NCBI GenBank assembly: GCA_022414725.1
Contig: CM039463.1
Location: 84,486,876 to 84,550,875, forward strand
DNA: 64,000 nucleotides
Direction: 5' to 3'
Origin: Microglena sp. YARC
Taxonomy: Eukaryota; Chlorophyta; Chlorophyceae; Chlamydomonadales; Chlamydomonadaceae
Positions 20,001 through 31,200 of this stretch are shown one piece after another (position 1 is the stretch's first letter; each line of letters opens with the position of its first letter). Under the pieces are notes generated by a model. The model saw only the letters and a list, made by a program, of their open reading frames with translations. It did no database searches and had not been told where the DNA came from. A program made the position numbers and the translations under genes.

Positions 20001-23000
20001 ACACACCACACCACCAACAAACTACTCCTAACCACACACACCATGCATCACACACCACACCGGGCACCACACACCACACTCACCAACACATTGTCGAGAA
20101 CTTGTCTCTCAACCCATTAGAGGGATGGAACCGCAGCCTTGCAAGAGACCACCACACACTACACCACCACCACACTACTCCCAACCACACACACCATGCA
20201 TAAAACAACATACCACCCACACACCACACCAGGCACCACCACCACGCTCACCAACACATTGTCGAGAACTGGTCTCTCAACCCATTAGAGGGGTGGAACT
20301 GCAGCCTGGCCAGAGACTTGACAAGCAGTGAGAGCTGCGCCATAGACATCTTGGGTAGGCTGTCGACCAGAACCTTAAGCACCGCATCTGACCAAGTGAC
20401 AGATGGGCGGTACCGCGACACGAAGGACAGTCCCCACAGCATTCGAATCAGCTCCGCAGTTGTACTGCTGTCAAGGCAGGACAGGATCTGTGCCCGGAGA
20501 ACGAGGAGAGACGGGGAAGAGGGAGTGTAGCCTAATTTGGCCCATGCCCACAGAACCTAGCGGTAATAAAGGCAAGGGTGGTTGGGGATTGAGGATTTGA
20601 AGATTGGCTGATTGGGTGTTGGGGGATTTGGGATTTGGGTGTTGGGTGTTGGGTGTTGGGTGTTGGGTGTTGGGGGTATCGGGGGATTTGGGGGTTGGGT
20701 ATTAAGGGATTTGGGGTTTACTGTTGATCTATTATGTGTACTTCGGGCTTCATGTAACAGCTTCTAGGCAGCTCCCTAAGCCAGCCACTGGGCGAACCCC
20801 CAAACTCCAGGAGTGACTGACCAAACACATGGCCTGACAAATACCTGACATGACACAGAAGTACATGAACTGACATGACACAGAAGTACATGAACTGACC
20901 TGACATAAAGGTACATGACCTGACATGACACAGAAGTACATAACCTGACATGACACAGAAGTACATAACATGACATGACACAGAAGTACATAACATGACA
21001 TGACATAGAAGTACATAACCTGACATGGCACAGAAGTACATAACATGACATGACATAGACGTACATGACCTGACATGACACATTAGTACATTACCTGACA
21101 TGAGTACATGACACATAAGTACATAACCTGACATGACACAGAAGTACATCACCTAACATGACACAAAAGTACATAACCTGACATGGCACAGAAGTACACA
21201 ACCTAACATGACACGGAATTACATAACCTGACATGACCAATGCCCTGAAACCCAACCAGACATAAATAAATAAACACAAAACCTGGACAAGTCTTTTAAC
21301 TGTCTCATCCGCTTAGCTTGCTCCCTGGTTTCTGTGGGTAACACATGGGGAGACTTGACATTGGGAGACGGTCAGCAGCCCAAAGTTGGCTGAAATACCA
21401 TGTAACAATCCAATCCATTAAAATACCCTGTAACAAGCCAATCCATTAAATCAAATACCATGTAACAATCCAATCCATTAAATAAAATACCATGTAACAA
21501 TCCAATGCATTAGAACATCAATACCTGATATCCAACCCATCAATCCATCAATCCATACCACCAACCCATCAATCCATGAATCTATACCACCAACCCATCA
21601 ATCCATCAATCTATACCACCAACCCATCAATCCAACCCATCAATCCATCAATCTATACCACCAACCCATCAATCCATCAATCTATACCACCAACCCATCA
21701 ATCCAACCCATCAATCCATCAATCTATACCACCAATACATCAATCCATGCGACTCTTTTCCTACCTTTGCTCGGCTACATGCGCTACTCCCATACTTTCA
21801 TACCTGACCAGCATGTCATATAATGTTGATATCATACAAACTGTGATATCATTTTGCCGTTCCCTATATATTTCAAAATAGCAAAAACAGCAAAAAATTG
21901 GCTACATGCGCTACTCCCACGCTTTCCTATCACACGGCCTACAGCCTGTCCCCTCCCCCCCCCCCCCCCATAGTTGTCAGTCCTCAAGGGCCACCTGCAC
22001 ACGGTCTACAACCTACTGTTACTTTCATACTTTCATACCTTTGATAGGCTTGTAGCATCAAACTCCCGGATCCTGTTAATGACCTCAGAGCCAGATGATG
22101 CAAGTACACGCAGCGGTACAGCTGCCACAGGGTTATCTCCCTGCGCTGCTACCATTTCACGCAGCAGGTCGGAGATCCCAACATGTGACAGCTGGCTCCA
22201 ACAGCTTGTACTGCTATCCACCGCAGCACGCAGTGCCAGGATTGTTTGGTGCCAGGCCTGCTGGTGGGTGTAGTTGTACTTCGCCATCCCATCGGGATGT
22301 GGAAGCTGGGGGGAAACTAGCATGGAGAATCCAGGTATCCGATCTCCAGCTTCCGAGGTGGAGGGATACAGCTGCTCGCCAGTTTCTGAGGTGGATGTAT
22401 GCAGCTGCTCACCAGCTTCCAGCTCAGGAGTGGCAGATGGGGCCTGATCTATCTTGTGTTCGAGGAGAAGTCGACTACGGTGCAATTGGCAAGGGGGCGA
22501 GAAAGTTTGATTGAAGATAGCTCATATCGGTAGCAACAAAAAAAAGAATTTCTAATAAGAGGGGCAAAGCCCTCTTAAAGATAAATTCTTCTTTTTTAAA
22601 TGCTTACTAGCTTTAGCTGTACAAAATGTTACATTTCAACTTATAGCTAAAACTAAGGGAGGCAAAGCCCCCCTTGAAAAAGTGAGCATAGAGATGCGGG
22701 TTAATGGAGGGGGGAAGGGAACGAGAAGGAAGTTCATTGAAGATAGCTGAAGTTGGTTGAAGGTGGTTGCAACAACAGTGAGCATGAAGATGGGGGTAAG
22801 AGGAGTGGGGAAGGGAACAAGAGGGAAGTTCATTGAAGCAAGCAGCAGTTGGTTGAAGTCGGCTGCAACAATAGTGAGAGTAGAGATGGGGGTTCGAGTG
22901 GGCAAGGGAACAAGAAGGAAGTTTGTTGAAGCTAGCAGCAGTTGGTTGAAGTCGGTTGCAATGACAGTGAGCATTAAGATGGGGGTAAGAGTGTGGAAGG

Positions 23001-26000
23001 GAACAAGAAGGAAGTTCATTGAAACTAGTAGCGATACTTTGAAGTCGGTTGCAACAAGGGTTTAACAGCACAATAAGGCAAAGCCCCCCTTGAAAAAGTG
23101 GGCATAAAGATGGGGGTTAGAGTGGTCTAGGCTCAAGGGAGCGTAAAGGAAGTTCATTGAAGCTAGTAGCAATACTTTGAAGTTGGTTGCAACAAGAGTT
23201 TGGGGTTTGCAGTTTGGCTGAAGTTGGCAGCTGCACAATAATGGGCTTGGGGTTTAGGATTTAGGAATTGCAGTTGGCTGAAGCCGGCAACAGCACAATA
23301 ATGGGCTTGGGGTTTAGGGTTTACGGCTTAGGGTTTGCAGTTGGCTGAAGACAGCAACAGCACAATAATGGGCTTGAGGAATAGGGTTTGCAGTTGGCTG
23401 CAACCGGCAACAGCACAATAATGCGCCTAGGGTATAGGGTTTGAATTTGGCTGAAGCCGGCAACAGCACAATCATGAGCTTCGGGTTTAAGGTTTGCAGT
23501 TGGTTGAAGCCGGCAACAGCACGATGGGCTTGGGGAATGTGGTTAAGAGAGGCACAGCTTTCCTTTTCAGCTACAAGCAACAGCTTCTAGGTAGATCCCC
23601 TGCCTGACTATCGAGTCTAACCAAATGCAAGCTAGTGCACCTTGTCAGCTACGAGCAACAGCTTCTAGGCAGATCCCCTGCCAGGCTATCGAGTCTAACC
23701 AAATGAGACATAGATACTTAGTGCACCTTGAAGCAGACACAATCAACTGTCCGGAACTGCTGAAATATTTGGGTTTAGCTCAGTGGATGGCCTCAGGAGC
23801 TGCCGCCTGTAGCCGAAAAGAAAAGCTATGAAGAGGAGTAGGGAAGGGAATGAGGAAGTCGATGCAGTTGAAGTTGGTTGAAGTTAGTTGGCCTCAACTC
23901 CTTCTCACAAGTTCACAAATTCAAATATTCAAAAACCCTGGCACCCACCCGCACTCCTGCACAAAGGCTGACTGTACTGCCCTTGATGGCTGTAAACCCA
24001 ACCGCTGGATGGACAGTACTACCCTAACCAGTAGGTGTGTGTGTAGTGCCCCCAGGTGTGGCACTACAGCCATCAGCAGAGCGTCTGACAGCTCAACGGT
24101 CACCGACTCACGGCCTAGCAGTGCTAGCTGCCACATAGTCCTCACCACATCTACTGGAGGAGTGGACGGAGTGAGCAGGTAGGTGAGGTGACAGCTCACA
24201 GTGGCCATCCAAGTGGAAGGAGGCTCTATCTTCAGTGACACCACCGACTGAAGGACCTGCGATATCGGGGTGGGGGTGGGGGGGTGGGGATTTTTTGCGT
24301 CGTTTGTGTGTGTGTGTGAGTGTGTGTGTGGGGGGGGTGGGGGGGGGTGGGGTGGGGGTGGGGGGGGGCAGGTAGGTGTGGTGAGGTGACAGCTCACGGT
24401 GGCCATCCAAGTGGAAGGAGGCTCTATCTTCAGTGACACCACCGACTGAAGGACCTGTGATAGGGGGGTGGGGATTTGTGAGCCGAGTGTGTGGGGGGAT
24501 GGGGGATTGGGGGGATGGGGGCAGGTAGGCGAGGTGAGGTGACAGCTTACGGTGGCCATCCAAGTTGAAGGAGGCTCTAGCTTCAGCGTCACCACTGACT
24601 GAAGGACCTGTGATAGGGGGGTGGGGATTTGTGCGTCGTGTGTTTGTGGGTTGAGGGTTCAGGGTTTACTACCCAAACAGTCACACCCAAACCTACCCAT
24701 CCACACCCACACAACCACAGCCATAACTACATCTACCCACCCACACCCACCCACTAACACCCACAGACACACCCACCTACCCACAATGCACACCCAAACA
24801 CACCCAAACACAACCTACAAGCCACTTACCATAGATAAGGTATGCAGATCAAAATCCTCCATATTCTCCTCCACCCCTGCGATAGCTGCGGCCAACAGGG
24901 CCTCCGGCAGGGGGGCCTCCAGGACAGCTAGGGCATGCAGCAGGCTAGACACGCCGACTGGAGACAGCTCCACCCACAAGGATGGTGGTAGCTGGCTCAG
25001 TGACTGAACGAAGTTAGCTTGCATCATTGCCGCCTGCCCCATGCCTTGGCCCCCCATGCCTTGGCCCATGCCTTGGCCCCCATGCCTTGGCCCCCCATGC
25101 CTTGCCCCCATGCCTTGGCCCCCATGCCTTGCCCCATGCCTTGGCCCCCCATGCCTTGTCCCATGCCTTGGCCCCCCATGCCTTGCCCCATGCCTTGGCC
25201 CCCCATGCCTTGTCCCATGCCTTGGCCCCCCATGCCTTGTCCCATGCCTTGCCCCATGCCTTGCCCCATGCCCTGCCCCTTGCCAGGGCCCAGACCCAGA
25301 CCCTGCCCCATGCCCATGCTGTTCCTTCGGGGCTCAGTCGCATGCCCCTTCGAGTCCGTACCCATGCCCCTGCCCTGCCTCATACCCATGCCCATGCCTT
25401 GTCCCGGGTCTTGGCTCATCCTCACCACCCCCCAGGTCACCATGAGGACCTCCTTCGGACGCATATCCTCCAGAGACTCAGCCGCCCTGGAGAGCAAGGC
25501 AAAGCGCAGGGGGTCGGGCGGGGCGAACTTGAGCCTATTCAGGGCGTACATGATGTTGGCCATGTCTGTCCCATTGCACCTTGCCGCGTGGGGGCCCAAG
25601 TTGACAGATAGGGCCATCATGGATTCCTGGGAGGGGCGGTACTTCAGGGTAGATAGGGCCCACAAGATGTTTCCGTAGTGCTGGGGCTGACAGGAGGAGG
25701 ATTTACGGGTCAGGTTGTAAAGGAAGCTGTCCAGCCAGGGCTTACTTGGGATGCAGCCTAGCTTGGCAAAGGCCCATAGGAGGTTTGACTGCAAGGGACA
25801 GAGCGAGGGGGTAGGGTGAGGGGGTAGGAAGACTTATTTTTGCTGTGTGTGTGGATGTGTGAGGGCCAGGGCTAACTTGGGACGTAGCCTAGCTTGGCAA
25901 AGGCCCATAGGAGGTTTGACTGCAAGGGACAGAGTTAGGGGGTAGGGTGAGGGTTTGGGATGCCTATTTTTGCTGTGTGTGTGCATGTGTGAGGGCCAGG

Positions 26001-26529
26001 GCTTACTTGGGACACAGCCTAGCTTGGCAAAGGCCCATAGGAAGTTTGACTGCAAGGGACTGAGCGAGGGGGTAGGGTTAGGGAGTGGACAGACTTATTT
26101 TTGCTGTGTGTGTGTGGAGGTGTGAGGGCCAGGGCTTACTTGGGACGCAGCCTAGCTTGGCAAAGGCCCATAGGAAGTTTGACTGCAAGGGACAGAGCGA
26201 GGGGGTAGGGTTAGGGATTGGGCAGACTTATTTTTGCTGTGTGTGTGTGGATGTGTGAGGGCCAGGGCTTACTTGGGACGCAGCCTAGCTTGGCAAAGGC
26301 CTATAGGAGGTTTGACTGCAAGGGGCAGAGTAAGGGGGTAGGGTAAGGGGGTAGAGATGCCTATTTTTGAAATTTGTGTGTGTGCATGTGTGAGGCGCAA
26401 GAGCGGGGGTGGGGTGGGTGGGTGGGTGGGGGAGGGGGGTCAGTGCACGTTTGTGTTTGTGTGCAGGAGTGAGTTTGTGTACATGCGTGTGTGCATGAGT
26501 GTGCAAGGGAGAGATTGTGTGTGTGTTTT

Positions 26530-26571
<42 letters not shown>

Positions 26572-28476
26572 AGTAGACCCCCCCCCCCCTCCCCCCCCCC
26601 CCCCCCCCCACACACATGCACTACGGTACACAGATGATTCACTCACCAGCTCCTGGGGCTTGAAGGTGTGCATGGTATTAGTGCCATGCTCCATACTCTC
26701 AGTTAATAACAATTTGACCATAGTATACAAGTGTGAATGTGCGTGCGTGCGCGTGCAAGAAAATCTGTTGATTTATGTTGCCTACATGATGATTCACTTA
26801 CCAGCTCCTGGGGCTTAAAGGTGTGCATGATGTTAGCACCATGCTCCATGCTCCATACACTCTGTCAGGATCGATTTAACCACAGTATATGAGTGTGAAT
26901 GTGTTTGTTTCCGTGTGTGTGTGTGCGTGAAAGAGAGTCTGTTGATTTCTGTTGCCTACATGATGATTCACTCACCAGCTCCTGGGGCTTGAAGGTGTGC
27001 ATGATGTTAGCACCATGCTCCATGCTCCATACACTCTGTCAGGATCGATTTAACCACAGTATATGAGTGTGAATGTGTTTGTTTCCGTGTGTGTGTGCGC
27101 GTGCAAGAGAGTCTGTTGATTTCTGTTGCCTATATAATGATTCACTCACCAGCTCCTGGGGCTTGAAGGTGTGCATGATGTTGGCGCCATGCTCCATACT
27201 CTCAGTCAGGAACGAGCTGACAATAACATATGAGTGTGCATGTGTGTGTGTGTGCATGCATGCAAGAGAGTCTGTTGATTTCTGTTGCCTATATAATGAT
27301 TCACTCACCAGCTCCTGGGGCTTGAAGGTGTGCATGATGTTGGCGCCATGCTCCATACTCTCAGTCAGGAACGAACCGACAATAATATATGAGTGTGCAT
27401 GTGTGTGTGTGTGTGTGCATGCATGCAAAAGAGTCTGTTGATTTCTGTTGCCTACATAATGATTCACTCACCAGCTCCTGGGGCTTAAAGGTGTGCATGA
27501 TGTTGGCGCCATGCTCCATACTCTCAGTCAGGAACGAGCTGACCGTAGCAGAAAACGGCGGTTTCATAGGCTGTAACAGAAGAGCCAGGGCATATACTGA
27601 GTTGGACACATCTTGCGCATTGCACTCCCGAACACTGCTGATCATGTAACTGATTAGCAGCTCAGTCCAGGCCTTGGTGGGCGGTACGGGTTTCGTGTCT
27701 CCCACCGCCCTCCTCCGCCCAGGCCGCCCGCCTGGCCCCCCCAGCCCCCCCCACAGGTCATCAGGGCGACCGCGTACAGGCACTGGGAGCTGTCTCTCGC
27801 TGAGAAGTCGTCAAAGCGTCGAGCACATGCTGAGTACCATTCGCCCATCCAGAACTCAGGGGGGATGTGCTGCAACTTGGATAAGGACCAAACCACGGTG
27901 ACCAACACCCTTGGGGGGTATTTAATTATTTGAAGCCCAACGTGGGGCACAAACTGTGTCCTAAGAAAGCGCTTGAGCTTTTCCCGTTCGAAGGATGAGA
28001 TAGGGAGTTTGACTAGCTTGCTTGCTATGCTGGACAGGTGGATGGGGTTAAGTTGGGAGCGGTGCTGCTCGTACAGCTGCTGTACTGCCTCCAGGCTGGC
28101 ACATGCGTTTAGATCGTAGATCAGGTGAATCATCTGGGTCTTATTCTGACGTCGCTGTTCTGCAACCTCAGGGGGGGTCTTGACAGGCCCTCCTTTGGCC
28201 CCCGTCCGAGGACCCCCTGACGCGGCTGCATGGCTCCGAAGCCTATCAAAGACCACTGAGTCTGTCGGCTTAAGGTCCTCTAGCGCCACTGGTGGCTGTG
28301 GCTGGACTGCTGTACTGCTGCTACTTCCATCTACCGATTCTTCCACATTGTCAGCACTGGCTCTGGCTGAAATTGCGCTGATCAGTCGGCTAGGGCTGAC
28401 ACGTTGGTTTGTGCTGCTCACACGGTGCGTGCGGTTGTGCTGGTTACTGATGCACTTGCTGCTGCTTGGGGTGCGC
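17035..28476 (-). CDS. OPR (octotricopeptide) repeat protein, seven exons
   Basis: Predicted helical-repeat RNA-binding protein. Members of this family in green algae act in chloroplast or mitochondrial transcript maturation; a specific target cannot be inferred. Minus-strand exons are 28476-27755, 27698-27472, 25788-24830, 24256 to about 23952, about 22470-22039, 20487-20252 and 17686-17035. Phases agree at the junctions 27755/27698, 27472/25788, 22039/20487 and 20252/17686. OPR signatures include KPQELSNLLWAFAKLGCIPS, then KPW, QHYGNILWALSTLKY, GTDMANIMYALNRLKFAPP, PPEFW and PPSTW. A Gly-Gln-Met repeat follows in exon 3 and a Ser/Pro-rich tail in exon 7. No RAP domain is visible at the C-terminus. 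The first exon, with any transit peptide, was not found. Exon 3 is one base out of frame (see findings). Confidence 0.75.
17740..17840 (-). mobile_element. SINE-like family S3, copy
   Basis: Reverse copy of CCCTGGTTTCCGTGGCTATT ... TTGGAAGACGGCGAGTAGCC ... ATGTTACGATCC. Next to it is a GGATTCGAACCC box B-like motif, but the sequence beyond it is a copy of the OPR last exon, so no box A can be claimed. Confidence 0.55.
17855..18165 (-). repeat. Acceptor-side copy of OPR exon 7, interrupted by a MITE
   Basis: ATCTCATCAGCATTGTAGCT and, after the MITE, GGTTGCCACTTGGTGGTTTG plus CTCGGCGCC match the exon's first ~65 bases at 17620-17686. An AG acceptor precedes GCGCCGAG on the minus strand in both. 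Confidence 0.75.
17912..18118. mobile_element. hAT-like MITE family M2, copy 1 (207 bp)
   Basis: The ends are CAGTGTTTTTATTTCAG and, inverted, CAGTGTTTCATTTTTCG. The 8-bp flanks GTCGGTTG and GCCGGTTG match at 7 of 8. The interior is GC-rich, with GAGCGCAAAGCGCGGAGCC and a CGCGTCGTCG end. It sits inside an exon-7 copy of the OPR gene. A second copy is at 55103-55330. Confidence 0.7.
18246..18394. mobile_element. Foldback element F1, copy 1
   Basis: Inverted arms GGCAGCATGCACCCGGTTCA and, read inverted, GGCAGCCTGCACCTGTTCAG continue through GGTTGTTAAA to about 36 bp. The loop holds further CACCTGT/ACAGGTG palindromes. A second copy at 55340-55490 is likewise next to an M2 MITE. Confidence 0.65.
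18535..20251 (-). repeat. Donor-side copies (~155 bp) of OPR exon 6
   Basis: About nine copies of the last ~80 bases of the 20487-20252 exon (minus strand AGGCTGCAGTTCCACCCCTC to GACCAGTTCTCGACAATGTG, then TTGGTGAG) lie near 18540, 18665, 18835, 18985, 19140, 19290, 19755, 19930 and 20085. Most keep a GT donor. Spacers are CACCACACACCACACC-type. 19400-19740 is a related ~55-bp subarray of CACACAATAACACAACATAC. Confidence 0.75.
20540..21300. repeat. GGGTGTT microsatellite and 25-bp TGACATGACACAGAAGTACAT array
   Basis: (GGGTGTTGGGTGTT)n lies at 20630-20700. About sixteen 21-25 bp units of TGACATGACACAGAAGTACA run from 20840 to 21240. The repeat R5 (TAACAGCTTCTAGGCAGCTC) is at 20755-20785. This is an OPR intron. 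Confidence 0.75.
21310..21750 (+). repeat. S3 SINE-like copy with AATCC tail, then CAACCCATCAATCCATCAAT array
   Basis: S3 starts GCTCCCTGGTTTCTGTGGGT and runs to CCATGTAACAATCCAATCC. The tail unit ACCATGTAACAATCCAATCC with CATTAAAT is itself repeated four times to 21510. A CCAACCCATCAATCCATCAA array runs from 21535 to 21750. Confidence 0.65.
22500..23560. repeat. OPR intron arrays: ~110-bp and ~55-bp units
   Basis: 22700-23180 holds five units around GAAGTTCATTGAAG, GCAGTTGGTTGAAGTCGG and GATGGGGGTAAGAG. These resemble the region just upstream of the exon ending at 22039 and may be acceptor-edge copies. 23220-23540 holds six ~55-bp units of GCCGGCAACAGCACAATAAT. GGGGCAAAGCCC palindromes flank the arrays. 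Confidence 0.6.
23570..23710 (+). repeat. Tandem pair of dispersed repeat R5
   Basis: CAGCTACAAGCAACAGCTTC TAGGTAGATCCCCTGC occurs twice (23567 and 23647), each followed by TCGAGTCTAACCAAATG. The CAGCTTCTAGGCAGCTCCC core recurs at 20755, 41405, 48385, 63480 and 63845. Confidence 0.6.
24257..24620 (-). repeat. Acceptor-side copies of OPR exon 4
   Basis: GTCCTTCAGTCGGTGGTGTC on the minus strand, with a preceding cag, recurs at about 24450 and 24610 besides the true acceptor at 24256. Each copy carries roughly 80 coding bases (VLQSVVSLKIEPPSTW). G-rich spacers separate them. The true exon is the only one that continues open. Confidence 0.75.
25030..25295 (-). repeat. Coding minisatellite (Gly-Gln-Gly-Met) in OPR exon 3
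   Basis: GGCATGGGGCAAGGCATGGG-type 12-27 bp units encode GQGMGQGMGG repeats between an OPR block and the segment QAAMMQANFVQSLSQLPPSL. The run of C/G tracts changes frame near 25085: the reading frame left of it does not match the frame right of it by one base. Confidence 0.75.
25789..26340 (-). repeat. Four acceptor-side copies of OPR exon 3 (about 120-bp period)
   Basis: GGACGCAGCCTAGCTTGGCA AAGGCCCATAGG then AGTTTGACTGCAAGG recurs at about 25880, 26010, 26150 and 26275, plus the true start at 25788. Each gives cag then SNLLWAFAKLGC on the minus strand. AGGGGGTAGGGTGAGGG spacers lie between. Confidence 0.8.
26395..26630. repeat. GT, GA and poly-C simple sequence
   Basis: GTGTGTGTGCATGTGTGAGG-type sequence, (GA)n at 26530-26567 and a C-rich run at 26578-26610. 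Intronic and non-coding. Confidence 0.8.
26635..27471 (-). repeat. Five donor-side copies of OPR exon 2
   Basis: Minus-strand GCATGATGTTAGC-type complements encode HGANIMHTFKPQEL followed by a gtgagtgaat donor at about 26645, 26795, 26965, 27145 and 27315. The true exon ends at 27472. The period is about 150-175 bp, with GTGTGTG and GTCTGTTGATTTCTGTTGCC spacers. All five keep a perfect donor. Confidence 0.8.
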
Positions 28477-28489
28477 CTGGGTATGAGAA

Positions 28490-28895
28490 GTGTGTGTGTG
28501 TGTGGGTGTCTGTGTGTGTGTGTGTGTGGGTGGGTGGGTGTCTGAGATTTTGTGAGTGTGGTGTGTGGTGTGTGGTGTGTGTGTGTGGGGGGGGGGGGGG
28601 GCTTTGCCATAAGAAGTGTGTGTGTGTGTGAGAAGTGTGTGTGTGTGGGTGTCTGTGTGTGTGGGTGTGTGTGGTGGGTGGGGGGGCTGAGCATGAGAAG
28701 TGTGCGTGTGTGCCTGGGGATGAGAAGTGTGTGTGTGAGGGTGTCTGTGTGGGTGTGGGTGAGAGGGTGTGGGTGGGGGGGTGGGTGGGTGGGGGGCCTA
28801 GGCATGGGAAGTGTGTGTGTGTGCCTGGGTATGAGAAGTGCGTGTGTGTGGGTGTCTGTAAGGGTGTGTAGGAGGGTGTCTGTGTGTGGGTGTGT

Positions 28896-28926
<31 letters not shown>

Positions 28927-29000
28927 GGGGGGGGCTGGGCATGAGAAGTTAATGTGTGTGTGTGTGAGCCTGGGTATGAGAAGTGAAGTCCCGTATCAGA
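28490..29000. repeat. GTGTGTG spacers with repeated CATGAGAAGTGTGTG acceptor edge
   Basis: Units of TGCCTGGGTATGAGAAGTGT, the minus-strand acceptor of the 28476 exon (ctcatacccag), recur at 28500-28985 between GT-rich and poly-G stretches. This again looks like an acceptor-edge array. Confidence 0.65.
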
Positions 29001-29030
29001 ATGAGTGAAGTATTCAAGCATGAAACATGC

Positions 29031-30040
29031 CACATGTAACATGTGCACCACCATGCATGCAGCGTGCAACATGCAACAGCACTGCAGCGTACAACATGCA
29101 ACATGCACTACAACATGCATGCAGCGTACAACATGCACTGCAACATGCATGCAGCGGGGAACATGCAACAGCGCTGCAGCGTACAACATGCACTGTAACA
29201 TGCATGCAGCGTGCAACATGCAACAGCGCTGCAGCGTACAACATGCAGTGCAACATGCATGCAGTGTGCAACATGCAACAGCGCTGCAGCGTACAACATG
29301 CAACATGCACTACAACATGCATGCAGCGTACAACATGCACTGCAACATGCATGCAGCGGGGAACATGCAACAGCGCTGCAGCGTACAACATGCACTGTAA
29401 CATGCATGCAGCGTGCAACATGCAACAGCACTGCAGCGTACAACATGCAGTGCAACATGCATGCAGTGTGCAACATGCAACAGCGCTGCAGCGTACAACA
29501 TGCAACATGCACTACAACATGCATGCAGCGTGCAACATGCAACAGCGCTGCAGCGTACAACATGCAGTGCAACATGCATGCAGTGTGCGACATGCAACAG
29601 CGCTGCAGCGTACAGCATGCAACATGCACTGCAACATGCATGCAGCGTGCAACATGCAACAGCGCTGCAGCGTACAACATGCAGTGCAACATGCATGCAG
29701 TGTGCAACATGCAACAGCGCTGCAGCGTACAACATGCAACATGCACTGCAACATGCATGCAGCGTGCAACATGCAACAGCGCTGCAGCGTACAACATGCA
29801 GTGCAACATGCATGCAGTGTGCAACATGCAGTGAAACATGCATGCAGTGTGCAACATGCAACAGCGCTGCAGCGTACAACATGCACTGTAACATGCATGC
29901 AGCGTGCAACATGCAACAGCACTGCAGCGTACAACATGCACTGCAACATGCATGCAGCATGCAACATGCAACAGCGCTGCAGCGTACAACATGCAACATG
30001 CACTGCAACATGCATGCAGCGTGCAACAGGTAATACGCAA
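29031..30040. repeat. GCATGC-rich minisatellite, ~54-66 bp units
   Basis: About 16 units of CAACATGCATGCAGCGTGCA then ACATGCAACAGCGCTGCAGC GTACAACATGCACTG. Each carries nested palindromes (ATGCAT, GCATGC, CTGCAG, AGCGCT). Lack of stops makes long ORFs in several frames on both strands, which is a composition effect. It lies upstream of the first recognised OPR exon. Confidence 0.85.
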
Positions 30041-30370
30041 CATGCAGCTTGTAGCATGTTACATGCAGGAGGTAACATACAGCATGTAATATGCTGAGTG
30101 GCACAGGCCACAAACCTAGTGTTGGATGCAACATGCTGAGTGCCACATGCATGCAGCACACAGCATACATGCACACATACCCTCAAGCACACAAATGCCT
30201 CTCATCTTTCCCTCAACACTTCCACACCTTCCATTCCAAATCCAGGCCACAAACCTAGTGTCACATGCAACATACCGAGTGCCACATGCATGCGGCCACA
30301 ACATACGACATGCAACATGCAATGGGTAATAAAAGGCAAACAAACACCCTCAGATGCATGTTGCCTCTCA

Positions 30371-30775
30371 GTCATCTTCACATGCAGCTTCACACTTCAC
30401 ACTTCTCACTTCACACTTCTCAGTCATCTTCACATGCAGCTTCACACTTCACACTTCTCACTTCACACTTCTCAGTCATCTTCACATGCAGCTTCACACT
30501 TCACACTTCTCACTTCACACTTCTCAGTCATCTTCACATGCAGCTTCACACTTCACACTTCTCACTTCACACTTCTCAGTCATCTTCACATGCAGCTTCA
30601 CACTTCACACTTCTCACTTCACACTTCTCAGTCATCTTCACATGCAGCTTCACACTTCACACTTCTCACTTCACACTTCTCAGTCATCTTCACACTTCAC
30701 ACTTCTCAGTCACCTTCACATGCAGCTTCACACTTCACACTTCTCACTTCACACTTCTCAGTCATCTTCACATGT
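30371..30775. repeat. 52-bp tandem satellite, about seven units
   Basis: GTCATCTTCACATGCAGCTT CACACTTCACACTTCTCAC... has an exact 52-bp period: starts at 30371, 30423, 30475, 30527, 30579 and 30631, then a shortened unit at 30683 and units at 30711 and 30763. Copies are nearly identical, so the array is young. Confidence 0.85.
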
Positions 30776-30776
30776 G

Positions 30777-31200
30777 CTTTTTATGCTCCCTGGTTTCCGT
30801 GGATATTGCACGGGGGGACTTCAAATTGGAAGACGGTAAGTAGATCAGAGTCGGCTGAGAAGCCAGGAAAACAATTAAAATTAAAATTCTTGCCTCATCC
30901 CTCATCCCACTCAAACACTCATAGCCACTCGCGCACACATACTCCAAGTAATTTAACAAACCAATCCAGTCCAATCCAATTAAAATTCTTGCCTCATCCC
31001 TCATGACCACTCAAACACACATAGCCACTCGCACACGCATACTCCAAGCCATCTAACTATCCAATCCAGTTTAAATTCTTGCCTCATCCATCATACCCAC
31101 TCAAACACACATACCCACTCACACACACATACTCCAAGCCATGCAACAATCCAATCCAATCCAATCCATGTCACACACCTGGTCCAAGCACCGCTGTTGC
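30777..31200 (+). repeat. S3 SINE-like copy and ~100-bp array
   Basis: GCTCCCTGGTTTCCGTGGAT ... TTGGAAGACGGTAAGTAGAT ... GAGAAGCCAGG is an S3 copy at 30787-30868. It is followed by three units of AATTAAAATTCTTGCCTCAT CC with CACTCGCACACACATACTCC and AACAATCCAATCC. The AATCC motif is the family's tail. Confidence 0.6.

Noticed and set aside
22613..23071. Minus-strand open frame with LQPTAASFNELPS repeats
   Set aside because: It is the translation of the ~110-bp intronic array. Copies drift without coding constraint.
24257..24620. Three successive OPR repeats encoded here
   Set aside because: The repeated VLQSVVSLKIEPPSTW segments are acceptor-edge copies separated by G-rich intron with stops. 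Only the one at 24256 continues.
29027..30097. Long open frames on both strands (over 300 codons each)
   Set aside because: They lie in the GCATGC minisatellite, are open in several frames at once and encode only repeat-derived peptides, so they reflect composition, not a gene.
30371..30775. CRISPR-like array (regular 52-bp repeats)
   Set aside because: Units are directly adjacent with no unique spacers and the setting is a eukaryotic genome. The same reasoning covers the 91-bp and 25-bp arrays.
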